A stretch of 5,866 nucleotides of DNA, from contig MIQB01000112.1 of NCBI GenBank assembly GCA_002890585.1, positions 1 through 5,866 on the forward strand, given 5' to 3'. This stretch comes from Tannerella sp. oral taxon 808. Lineage in GTDB: Bacteria; Bacteroidota; Bacteroidia; Bacteroidales; Tannerellaceae. The position numbers and the translations under genes were made by a program. Shown one piece after another: positions 1 to 4,971 of this stretch. How positions within the stretch are numbered: the first letter of the stretch is position 1; each line of letters opens with the position of its first letter. Under the pieces are notes generated by a model. It was not told the origin of the DNA. It saw only the letters and a list, made by a program, of their open reading frames with translations, and searched no databases.

Positions 1-358
1 GGAGCATCATCGGCGAAAACAACGTAAACAGCAGCGTAATGCAGCCCTGTACTGCAATCGAAAACGGCACTGCAACGCCGATCGCGACCTTGGGGTCAGC
101 CTTGGTCAGAATGGCGAATGCCGTGCCAATCACCCCGCCAATCACCACATTCGGGGGCTGAGCTCCCGCCAGCGGCACCATGCCCATCCACACCAGTTCC
201 AATGTGCCCCCGACCAACAGGCCGGTGTAAACGTCCCCCAGAATCAGACCAACCAGCGGCCCCAGCACGACCGGACGATGGAAGTGGGTCAGACCGTCAA
301 ACAGATCGACCCCTGCCAATCCTGCCAATAGTGCAATCAATAACGCATCAGTCAACAT
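1..358 (-). CDS. agaW: PTS IIC component, mannose/sorbose family (AgaW/AgaC-like), 5' part only
   Basis: Membrane sugar-translocating subunit of a mannose-family phosphotransferase system, probably for N-acetylgalactosamine or galactosamine. The ATG is at 358-356 and the frame stays open to the left edge, giving the first 119 residues; the rest lies outside the window. The start reads MLTDALLIALLAGLAGVDLF, followed by a hydrophobic stretch carrying HRPVVLGPLVGLILGD, GGTLELVWMG and PLAGAQPPNVVIGG. These are the conserved N-terminal IIC motifs and, from memory, are very close to E. coli AgaW/AgaC. It starts 14 bases after the IIB stop, with a GGGGG ribosome-binding stretch just upstream, so the two are co-transcribed. 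Order IIB then IIC after agaZ matches agaZ-agaV-agaW. The family call is firm. The exact sugar is inferred from the neighbours, and a sorbose- or mannose-type specificity is not excluded. Confidence 0.88.
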   Translation of the reverse strand, partial: MLTDALLIALLAGLAGVDLFDGLTHFHRPVVLGPLVGLILGDVYTGLLVGGTLELVWMGMVPLAGAQPPNVVIGGVIGTAFAILTKADPKVAIGVAVPFSIAVQGCITLLFTLFSPMML

Positions 359-372
359 GATTACCCCCGACC

Positions 373-849
373 TCAAAACAACAGTTTGCCGATCGCCTCA
401 CCCGCTTCATCCGGCACCCGGCGTACCTCACACTCGACACCCAGCGCTGCCAACTCACGAAAAGCGGCAACGTCATCGTCATCCAGTGAGACCGTTTTAT
501 GCACCTGTCGCTTCCCCTCGGCGAAATGCATATTGCCGACGTTCACGAAACGGATCGGCACCCCGCCCTGCACCAGCTGCAACACATCCTGCGGCGTTTT
601 ACACACCAAAAAGATCTTCTGCCGATCTGCCGCCTTGTGGATCACGTCGATGGTTTTCTGCAGCGTGAAATAGCGCGTCTGTACCCCTTCCGCCACCACC
701 ATGTCCATCAGGTTCTGTTGCACCGGATCGGCGGCGGCCTCGTCGTTGGCGACCACCACCAGATTGGCCCCCAAAGTATTGGTCCAGGTCACACCGACTT
801 GGCCATGCACCAGGCGGTTATCGATACGCGTCATCAGGATATTTGGCAT
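373..849 (-). CDS. agaV: PTS IIB component, mannose/sorbose family (AgaV-like)
   Basis: Cytoplasmic phosphocarrier that takes phosphate from IIA and passes it to the sugar crossing IIC/IID. The protein has 158 residues, the usual size of a free-standing IIB. It opens MPNILMTRIDNRLVHGQVG; the histidine at residue 15 in RLVHGQV is the family's phosphorylation site. The conserved DEAAADPVQQNLMDM segment and the RFVNVGNMHFAEGKR stretch follow, also typical. The frame is open 13 codons further upstream, but the ATG at 849 is chosen because GGAGGT lies 8 bases before it (863-858) and because IIB proteins begin directly with this strand. The start sits one base after the agaZ stop, so translation is probably coupled. 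Assignment to AgaV rather than AgaB rests on the position behind agaZ. Confidence 0.92.
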   Translation of the reverse strand: MPNILMTRIDNRLVHGQVGVTWTNTLGANLVVVANDEAAADPVQQNLMDMVVAEGVQTRYFTLQKTIDVIHKAADRQKIFLVCKTPQDVLQLVQGGVPIRFVNVGNMHFAEGKRQVHKTVSLDDDDVAAFRELAALGVECEVRRVPDEAGEAIGKLLF

Positions 850-850
850 T

Positions 851-2134
851 TCAATGCACCTCCGGGTAACAGGCGGCATGGTAATCATCGAGCACCTGCG
901 TCACCTTGTGCATCACCCAATCCTGCGGATCCTGGCTCAATTCACCCGCATTCATTGCACGGGCCTGATCGGGCAGATATTGACTCAACAGCGCCAACGG
1001 GACCGGATGACGGCGCAAATTGTCGACCAGGTGTTCCACTGCCTGCTGAACCTGCGGCTGCGGCCAGTAGTAACGCACCCGATCGCTCAGGCTGTAGTGG
1101 CGATCGAGATACTGTTGATGCGGGTTGCCGTGATAATAACGACTCCACTGCTGCGGCTGTTCGCGCATTACCTGTTCCAGCGTGGCGCAAAGCTGCGCCG
1201 ACTGATGCTCGCCCAGCCATTCGCGTTCGATATGGTCAAGGGCGAACAACGCCTCGCGCAGTGCAAAGGTCAACGCCGGGCCGACTTTCAGGATAGCGAA
1301 GTGATCGCCCACCAATTGCCGGTAAGCCTGGGGCGGTTGGTAATCCGTTGAGTGTGCCTCGTAGACCATGCCCGGCTGCTTTTCGATAAAGTGGCTCAGC
1401 GCTTGGGCTCGTTGCGGCTGGTAGTGTTCTACGCTGTGATGATCAAACTCGACACCCGGCTGCACCACCAGCGCAATGGTTCGCGTCCAGGCATCGACCA
1501 ATTCAGCGCGTTGCCACGCCAGCCGGTGTACGTCCAGCGTTTGCTGTACGGCCTGCGGCGTAGTGACCTGCATGCCTTCCAGCGCTTCCTGAGCGCCACC
1601 GGGTACCGGCACTTCTGTACCGATGACATAGACCGGCGCCTCACCGCCGCTTTCCTGCCAGGCGCGTTCCGCGACGGCACACAATCGTGCAGCGCGGATG
1701 GCCACCGTTTCATCATTCAGAGGGAAGGGATCGCCAGCGCAAGACATGGAGCAATCAAGGTGGATTTTACGAAAGCCGGCACGGACATAATCGTCGATGA
1801 GCCTTTCTGCCAGCATCATCGCTTCTTCAGCCGGGCGATCCTGCCAGGCATTCGGGCCGAGATGATCGCCCCCTAACCAGAGACGATCCCGTGCCAGCCC
1901 CACGTCATCGGCCAGCAGCCACAGGGCATCGCGGAATTGTGCCGCGGTTTGGCCGGTGTAACCGCCAAACTGATTGACCTGATTCGATGTGGCTTCCACC
2001 AGCACGGGTGTACCACGCTCTTTGGCCTGCCGAAGGGCTGCTTTCAGCACCCAGGGGTGAGCGGAACAAACGGAAAATATCCCAACCGGTTTTCCGGCCT
2101 TGTGCTGCTCAATAAGCTGTAACAACTGCTGCAT
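851..2134 (-). CDS. kbaZ: Tagatose-1,6-bisphosphate aldolase accessory subunit (AgaZ/KbaZ, GatZ family)
   Basis: In this family GatZ/KbaZ supports activity and stability of the class II aldolase KbaY/GatY, which splits D-tagatose-1,6-bisphosphate into glyceraldehyde-3-phosphate and dihydroxyacetone phosphate. The protein has 427 residues, about the length of E. coli KbaZ. Conserved blocks along it: VCSAHPWVL (22-30), EATSNQVNQFGGYTG (47-61), GGDHLGP (88-94), IHLDCSMSC (124-132), IGTEVPVPGG (171-180), VQPGVEFDH (224-232), YEAHSTDYQ (258-266) and DHFAILKVGPALTFALREA (277-295). The ATG is preceded by GGGGGA a few bases upstream. It starts 23 bases after the regulator's stop and ends one base before the IIB start. 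The catalytic partner is not in the window. GatZ (galactitol) is the alternative, but the AgaR-like regulator and mannose-family IIB/IIC favour the amino-sugar pathway. Confidence 0.93.
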   Translation of the reverse strand: MQQLLQLIEQHKAGKPVGIFSVCSAHPWVLKAALRQAKERGTPVLVEATSNQVNQFGGYTGQTAAQFRDALWLLADDVGLARDRLWLGGDHLGPNAWQDRPAEEAMMLAERLIDDYVRAGFRKIHLDCSMSCAGDPFPLNDETVAIRAARLCAVAERAWQESGGEAPVYVIGTEVPVPGGAQEALEGMQVTTPQAVQQTLDVHRLAWQRAELVDAWTRTIALVVQPGVEFDHHSVEHYQPQRAQALSHFIEKQPGMVYEAHSTDYQPPQAYRQLVGDHFAILKVGPALTFALREALFALDHIEREWLGEHQSAQLCATLEQVMREQPQQWSRYYHGNPHQQYLDRHYSLSDRVRYYWPQPQVQQAVEHLVDNLRRHPVPLALLSQYLPDQARAMNAGELSQDPQDWVMHKVTQVLDDYHAACYPEVH

Positions 2135-2157
2135 GAATCCCCCACGCAGGCGCCGTA

Positions 2158-2931
2158 CTACCGATCGGCGATGACAACCTCCACGCCCAACTCGGTTAAC
2201 GCCCGCTCGTAATCGTCCGGAAGAAGGCTGTCGGTAATCAGCCGATGAATTTGTCCAGCTTCACGAATCATGCAAAAGCTCTTGCGACCAAACTTGCTGG
2301 CATCCGCCACGGCGATGATCTCGCGCGCCACCTCACACATCACACGGTTGAGGTGTGCCTCACCGGGGTGAGGCGTGGTGATACCGGCAGCCAGATCGAA
2401 GCCGTCGACCCCCAAAAACAGTTTGTCGAAACGGTACTGGCGCAATTGCTGTTCGGCAGCCGGACCATAGAGCGAGTAGGAGTTGCGGCGCACGCTGCCC
2501 CCCAGCACCATCACTTCCACCCCATCGTTGCCTGAAAGCTCATAAGCAATGTTCAGCGCATTGGTCATCACCACCAAATCGCGTCGCCCTTTCAGGAACG
2601 GCACGATTTGAGTGGTGGTGGAACCGGAATCGAGAATCAACGCGTCACCATCACGCACATAGCTTGCCGCTACGCTCGCGATCTGCGACTTCACGTCGCG
2701 GTTTAACCGCCCCTTGTCATGTAACGGGCGATCGAAGGCAAATTGTTGATTGAGCATGGCGCCGCCGTAAGCCCGCAACGCACACCCTTTTCGTTCCAGA
2801 AAGCGCAGATCGTTGCGGATCGTTACCGTGGATACTGCAAATTGCTTGCTGAGCTGCTCCACGCGCACGCTACCGTGCTCGCATAACAGATCGATAATGT
2901 GTTCACGTCGTTTTGCGGTATTCACTGGCAT
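2158..2931 (-). CDS. agaR: DeoR-family transcriptional repressor, AgaR-like
   Basis: Sugar-phosphate-responsive DNA-binding regulator of 257 residues, a normal DeoR-family length. The N-terminal winged helix-turn-helix covers about residues 6-58, with the recognition segment STVTIRNDLRFLERKG (34-49). The C-terminal DeoR sensor domain carries DSGSTT (101-106), the phosphosugar-binding type of motif, LGGSVRRNSYSLYGP (143-157), FDKLFLGVDGFDL (168-180) and DASKFGR (210-216). From memory it resembles E. coli AgaR more than GatR or GlpR. The ATG at 2931 has GAGGA nine bases upstream (2945-2941). It is the first gene of the operon it presumably controls; in E. coli agaR is transcribed away from kbaZ instead. 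Motif copies like the AgaR operator lie upstream at 3003-3130, pointing to autoregulation. The inducer is not visible; galactosamine-6-phosphate or a related compound would fit. Confidence 0.87.
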   Translation of the reverse strand: MPVNTAKRREHIIDLLCEHGSVRVEQLSKQFAVSTVTIRNDLRFLERKGCALRAYGGAMLNQQFAFDRPLHDKGRLNRDVKSQIASVAASYVRDGDALILDSGSTTTQIVPFLKGRRDLVVMTNALNIAYELSGNDGVEVMVLGGSVRRNSYSLYGPAAEQQLRQYRFDKLFLGVDGFDLAAGITTPHPGEAHLNRVMCEVAREIIAVADASKFGRKSFCMIREAGQIHRLITDSLLPDDYERALTELGVEVVIADR

Positions 2932-2951
2932 GAGCTGCGGTCCTCAGTTTT

Positions 2952-2964
2952 CCGGCCGGGCCGG
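2952..2964. repeat. GC-only palindrome in the agaR leader
   Basis: CCGGCC, one G, GGCCGG: a perfect 13-base palindrome made only of G and C, lying 7 bases upstream of the agaR Shine-Dalgarno sequence. On the agaR mRNA it could form a short stem beside the ribosome site. As DNA it could be a dimer binding site. No function is assigned. Confidence 0.4.
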
Positions 2965-2974
2965 GGAGAAGATG

Positions 2975-3015
2975 GCTTTCGCTCTACTGCGCTGGCATTA
3001 CAGCAAAGCGAAAGC
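2975..3015. repeat. 15-base inverted repeat upstream of agaR
   Basis: Arms 2975-2989 (GCTTTCGCTCTACTG) and 3001-3015 (CAGCAAAGCGAAAGC) match at 13 of 15 positions, separated by 11 bases. The outer nine bases, GCTTTCGCT/AGCGAAAGC, are perfect. TTTCG is the typical core of DeoR-family operators, and the right arm overlaps the AgaR-like motif at 3003-3026. It may be a two-headed operator or a leader hairpin in the agaR mRNA. Which of these applies cannot be told from sequence. Confidence 0.5.
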
Positions 3016-3026
3016 AATGAAATTGT
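3003..3026 (-). promoter_or_regulatory. AgaR-like operator 1 (proximal)
   Basis: Matches by hand 18 of 24 positions of the degenerate AgaR operator consensus as I recall it for E. coli (core TTTCRTTTYRTTTY, read on the minus strand). On the plus strand it contains GCGAAAGCAATGAAATT. It lies 72 bases upstream of the agaR start codon. The consensus is recalled, not looked up. Confidence 0.45.
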
Positions 3027-3045
3027 GATCGGGGTTACAGCGCTG

Positions 3046-3069
3046 TTTTAGCAGAAAAACTGGCTAAAA
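3046..3069. repeat. Inverted repeat TTTTAGC-N10-GCTAAAA
   Basis: Perfect 7-base arms (3046-3052 and 3063-3069) around a 10-base A-rich centre, directly beside a 10-base palindrome ACAGCGCTGT (3037-3046). The size suits a dimeric repressor site. It lies between AgaR-like motifs 1 and 2, inside the likely agaR leader. The binding protein, if any, is unknown. Confidence 0.4.
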
Positions 3070-3075
3070 ACCTTT

Positions 3076-3099
3076 CGAATCGAAATGAAGTGAAAATTT
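3076..3099 (-). promoter_or_regulatory. AgaR-like operator 2 (best match)
   Basis: The plus strand holds GAAATGAAGTGAAAATTT. Over 24 positions it fits 20 of the recalled AgaR consensus. It overlaps the predicted -10 and start point of the minus-strand promoter at 3125-3097, the usual place for a repressor. Its left part also lies in the perfect palindrome TTTCGA-A-TCGAAA (3073-3085). Confidence 0.52.
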
Positions 3100-3125
3100 A
3101 TAAGCGCAGAAAAAAGCAAAGTGAA
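3097..3125 (-). promoter_or_regulatory. Candidate agaR operon promoter
   Basis: On the minus strand, TTCACT (3125-3120) and TATAAA (3102-3097) are separated by 17 bases, a reasonable sigma-70 arrangement with a weak -35. Transcription would start near 3090, giving a leader of about 160 bases before agaR. The two best AgaR-like motifs overlap the -10 and -35 boxes. No start-site data support it. Confidence 0.45.
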
Positions 3126-3130
3126 ATATC
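3107..3130 (-). promoter_or_regulatory. AgaR-like operator 3 (distal)
   Basis: Fits 19 of 24 positions of the recalled AgaR consensus, with AAAGTGAAAT as the clearest part on the plus strand. It covers the -35 side of the candidate promoter and starts 31 bases (about three helical turns) from motif 2, so both would face the same side of the DNA. Confidence 0.45.
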
Positions 3131-3225
3131 AGAGCGGGCGCAGCTGCCGGGGTGAGGAGCCGGATGATAGGCGGAAAACGAAAGCGGCGGTGTAACCGCC
3201 TGGCAGGCTGACTTTTAATTCATCA

Positions 3226-3241
3226 GGTGATCGGGATCACA
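3226..3241. promoter_or_regulatory. CRP (cAMP receptor protein) binding site
   Basis: GGTGATCGGGATCACA fits the CRP consensus TGTGA-N6-TCACA at nine of ten bases; the inner 14 bases GTGATCGGGATCAC are a perfect palindrome. CRP control is expected for a PTS sugar operon. The centre (3233.5) is about 143 bases upstream of the candidate agaR start point and about 116 upstream of the MFS start point, both farther than usual. The gene it serves is therefore unclear. A minus-strand TATCAT at 3169-3164 could be a nearer -10 box. Confidence 0.6.
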
Positions 3242-3313
3242 TATTGGCAATTATGCTTCCCCAGCATGGCATCGCAAATGCCCGAATTGCGTCGCCGACG
3301 TTCAAGTGACCTC

Positions 3314-3343
3314 TTGTCAGGCCGGGGGATCTTCCCCTACACT
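3314..3343 (+). promoter_or_regulatory. Candidate sigma-70 promoter of the MFS gene
   Basis: TTGTCA (3314-3319) and TACACT (3338-3343) are separated by 18 bases, with transcription predicted near 3350. The spacer contains GGGGA-TCT-TCCCC (3325-3337), a perfect 5-base inverted repeat ending right against the -10, where a regulator could bind. The leader would be about 96 bases long. Confidence 0.5.
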
Positions 3344-3384
3344 GCGCGCAGATATCGGCCAAGGGTCGGTACGTAAGCGTTAAC

Positions 3385-3421
3385 GTCAATCAACGCATCA
3401 TGCTGTGCAGCATTGATTGAC
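3385..3421 (+). repeat. Nested inverted repeat in the MFS gene leader
   Basis: GTCAATCAA (3385-3393) pairs perfectly with TTGATTGAC (3413-3421). Inside, ATGCTG (3400-3405) pairs with CAGCAT (3408-3413) around TG; the two stems share base 3413. As RNA this gives a stem with a one-sided bulge, ending 15 bases before the Shine-Dalgarno sequence. As DNA it is a candidate operator downstream of the promoter. Either reading would place it in control of the transporter gene. Confidence 0.55.
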
Positions 3422-3436
3422 TGCATGCCCTGGTGC

Positions 3437-3441
3437 GAGGA
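3437..3441 (+). promoter_or_regulatory. Ribosome binding site fixing the MFS start
   Basis: GAGGA lies four bases before the ATG at 3446. Upstream in-frame starts TTG 3413 and ATG 3425 have no comparable site, so 3446 is preferred. Confidence 0.65.
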
Positions 3442-3445
3442 ACTC

Positions 3446-4666
3446 ATGCCCCATTCTGCCTTACCCCAAACATCTGTCGCCATAAAACGCCGTCGGTTAC
3501 GCCATCCATTATTGCTGATCAGCGGCATTATGTTGGTCGCGGCCAACCTGCGCGCCGCGCTGACCAGCGTAGGCCCATTGCTTGAACAAATCCAACAGCA
3601 GTTATCACTGTCCGCTACCGCTGCCGGCCTGCTTAATTCACTGCCACTGCTGCTGTTTGCCGTGCTATCGCCAGTGACTCCCGGCCTGGCCAAGCGTATG
3701 GGCATTGAACGCACTCTGGGTATGGCACTATTACTGCTGGTTATCGGCATTGTGCTGCGCTCCCTGCCGCAACACGGCATGCTGTGGCTGGGCAGCGTTT
3801 TAATTGGCGCCGCCATCGCATTTGCCAACGTGGTGTTGCCGACACTGGTCAAACGCGACTTTCCGCAGCGTGCCGCGGCGATGATTGCAGGCTATGCCGC
3901 CGTAATGTCGCTGGTCGCGGCGACGGCCTCCGGCTTGGCCGTGCCGCTGGCAGCGATGAACGATCTAGGCTGGCGTTTTTCTCTGCTGTGTTGGAGCCTT
4001 CCGGCCCTATTGGCATTGATTATCTGGCTGCCGCAGCTGCGACGCCCCGCCACTGCCGTGAGCAGTACCACACCCGGTGTTCAACCTATTCCCTCTCGCT
4101 CTCCCTGGGGCAGTGCACTCGGTTGGCAAGTCGCGCTGTTTATGGGCTTACAGTCCATCACCTTTTACACCATTATCGGCTGGTTCAGTGCCTTTGCCGC
4201 CAGCCACGGCACCTCGCCACAGCAAGCGGGTTTTGAGCTGTTTATTTATCAACTGGTGGCGATCGCCGCTAACTTCGTCATGGTATTTATTCTGCCGCGC
4301 GCGCGGGATCAGCGAACTATCGCACTGTGCAGTTCACTGCTGATTTTTACTGGGGTAGCCGGCCTGTTACTGAGGCCTGAAAATTCGCTGGTGTGGCTGA
4401 TTTTTGCCGGGTTGGGGGCGGGAAGTTCTTTGGTGCTGGCATTGTCCTTCTTTGGCCTACGCAGTAGTCATCATCACCAGGCAACACAATTGTCGGGAAT
4501 GGCGCAATCGGTAGGCTATCTTTTGGCGGCATTGGGGCCCACGTTATTCGGTTTGCTACACGATCTAACGCAAGGCTGGCAGTTGCCACTGGCCATTTTG
4601 CTGGGTTTGACGCTGCTGCAGGTGCTGTTCGGCATGTTGGCCGGGCGCAACCGGGTTATTCATTAA
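3446..4666 (+). CDS. MFS transporter, CynX/NimT family
   Basis: Inner-membrane major facilitator of 406 residues, in the size range of the cyanate transporter CynX and the 2-nitroimidazole exporter NimT. A basic N-terminus (KRRRLRH, 14-20) precedes the first helix. The family block NLRAALTSVGPLL is at 34-46, and the loop between helices 2 and 3 reads TPGLAKRMGIERTLG (78-92). The block ANVVLPTLVKRDFP (127-140) is also characteristic. A hydrophilic central loop at about 199-226 splits the protein into two six-helix halves, the second beginning near WQVALFMGLQ. The substrate cannot be named: members export or import small polar compounds, and no cyanase or nitroimidazole regulator gene is adjacent. 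It is divergent from the aga operon and its 3' end overlaps the convergent small gene by 11 bases. The ATG at 3446 is preferred over the longer TTG start at 3413. Confidence 0.85.
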   Translation: MPHSALPQTSVAIKRRRLRHPLLLISGIMLVAANLRAALTSVGPLLEQIQQQLSLSATAAGLLNSLPLLLFAVLSPVTPGLAKRMGIERTLGMALLLLVIGIVLRSLPQHGMLWLGSVLIGAAIAFANVVLPTLVKRDFPQRAAAMIAGYAAVMSLVAATASGLAVPLAAMNDLGWRFSLLCWSLPALLALIIWLPQLRRPATAVSSTTPGVQPIPSRSPWGSALGWQVALFMGLQSITFYTIIGWFSAFAASHGTSPQQAGFELFIYQLVAIAANFVMVFILPRARDQRTIALCSSLLIFTGVAGLLLRPENSLVWLIFAGLGAGSSLVLALSFFGLRSSHHHQATQLSGMAQSVGYLLAALGPTLFGLLHDLTQGWQLPLAILLGLTLLQVLFGMLAGRNRVIH

Positions 4667-4829
4667 CACCAGGCCGCGTGGGTTGCTCCGATGTAGGCTC
4701 TACAGCGTCGTCTTGCCATAGGTCGTTGATAAACTCACGTTGCTCACGAGTCAACTGCCAGGAAGGGGGGATCTTGGCCGGGCTATCATCCCGGGCGCCC
4801 CCCGTCTTCTTTACGCGTTTTTTGTCCAT
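4656..4829 (-). CDS. Small hypothetical soluble protein (57 aa)
   Basis: I do not recognise this family. The protein has a basic N-terminus (MDKKRVKK), a flexible Gly/Asp/Pro-rich linker, then PPSWQLTREQREFINDLWQD (21-40), probably an amphipathic helix, and a Pro/Thr/Glu-rich tail. There is no signal peptide or membrane span. The ATG at 4829 is chosen over the longer open frame up to 4916 because AGGA lies nine bases before it and the extension runs over the upstream YmiA-like gene in another frame. It starts 11 bases after that gene's TAG, whose bases are part of the ribosome site (TAGGA), so translation is probably coupled. In E. coli ymiA is followed by the small gene yciX; this may be the positional equivalent, but I cannot confirm similarity. 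Confidence 0.6.
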   Translation of the reverse strand: MDKKRVKKTGGARDDSPAKIPPSWQLTREQREFINDLWQDDAVEPTSEQPTRPGVNE

Positions 4830-4840
4830 CGACACATTTC

Positions 4841-4954
4841 CTAAATAAACAGCCAATAAATCACGGCGGCGACGGCCAGCCAAAACATCCCGCAGCCGAT
4901 AAATACGCATAGCCAAGCTTTACGTTTGATATTTGCATCATCCTTGCTTATCAC
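4841..4954 (-). CDS. ymiA: YmiA-like small membrane protein (37 aa)
   Basis: Short frame reading from GTG at 4954: a polar start with ISKDDANIKRKAW, then a single hydrophobic span (about residues 14-36) containing LCVFIGCGMFWLAVAAVIYW, ending LFI. Basic residues KRK before the span suggest an inner-membrane peptide with its N-terminus inside. From memory, E. coli YmiA (about 46 residues) has the same arrangement, with ELKRKAWLAVFLG before a Trp-rich helix, so family membership is likely though unverified. Function is unknown in the family. The start is uncertain: GTG 4954 and GTG 4960 are both possible, with only a GGGGTGG stretch as ribosome site. The following 57-residue gene begins 11 bases downstream. 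Confidence 0.58.
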   Translation of the reverse strand: MISKDDANIKRKAWLCVFIGCGMFWLAVAAVIYWLFI

Positions 4955-4963
4955 AGCCACCCC

Positions 4964-4971
4964 GTATAATA
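4964..4971 (-). promoter_or_regulatory. Possible -10 box before the small-protein operon
   Basis: The minus strand reads TATTATAC, close to a sigma-70 -10, but no good -35 lies 16-18 bases upstream. Transcription from here would start at about 4958, leaving almost no leader before the GTG start. A more distal TATAAA at 5048-5043 is an alternative, also without a good -35. Confidence 0.25.

Noticed and set aside
850..888. Thirteen-codon N-terminal extension of the IIB gene
   Set aside because: It would overlap the end of agaZ; the GGAGGT site and family alignment point to 849.
499..1296. Long plus-strand open frame (265 codons) opposite IIB and agaZ
   Set aside because: It lies antisense to two clearly recognised genes, has no family motifs, and is low-complexity Arg/Pro/Ala-rich as expected of a shadow frame in GC-rich DNA.
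701..1876. Plus-strand open frames at 701-1351 and 1352-1876
   Set aside because: Both are antisense to agaZ, whose conserved motifs run through the whole region.
3187..3201. GGCGG-TGTAA-CCGCC hairpin in the divergent region as a terminator
   Set aside because: No T-run follows on either strand and no gene ends nearby.
3413..3445. Longer MFS start at TTG 3413 or ATG 3425
   Set aside because: The best ribosome site (GAGGA) serves ATG 3446, and the extension would run from within the leader inverted repeat.
3337..3852. Minus-strand 171-codon frame over the MFS promoter and 5' end
   Set aside because: It is a shadow of the transporter gene, with no recognisable domain and a Ser/Arg-rich composition.
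4830..4916. Extended 86-codon version of the 57-residue small protein
   Set aside because: The extension is Arg-rich shadow sequence out of frame with the YmiA-like gene, and the ribosome site supports 4829.
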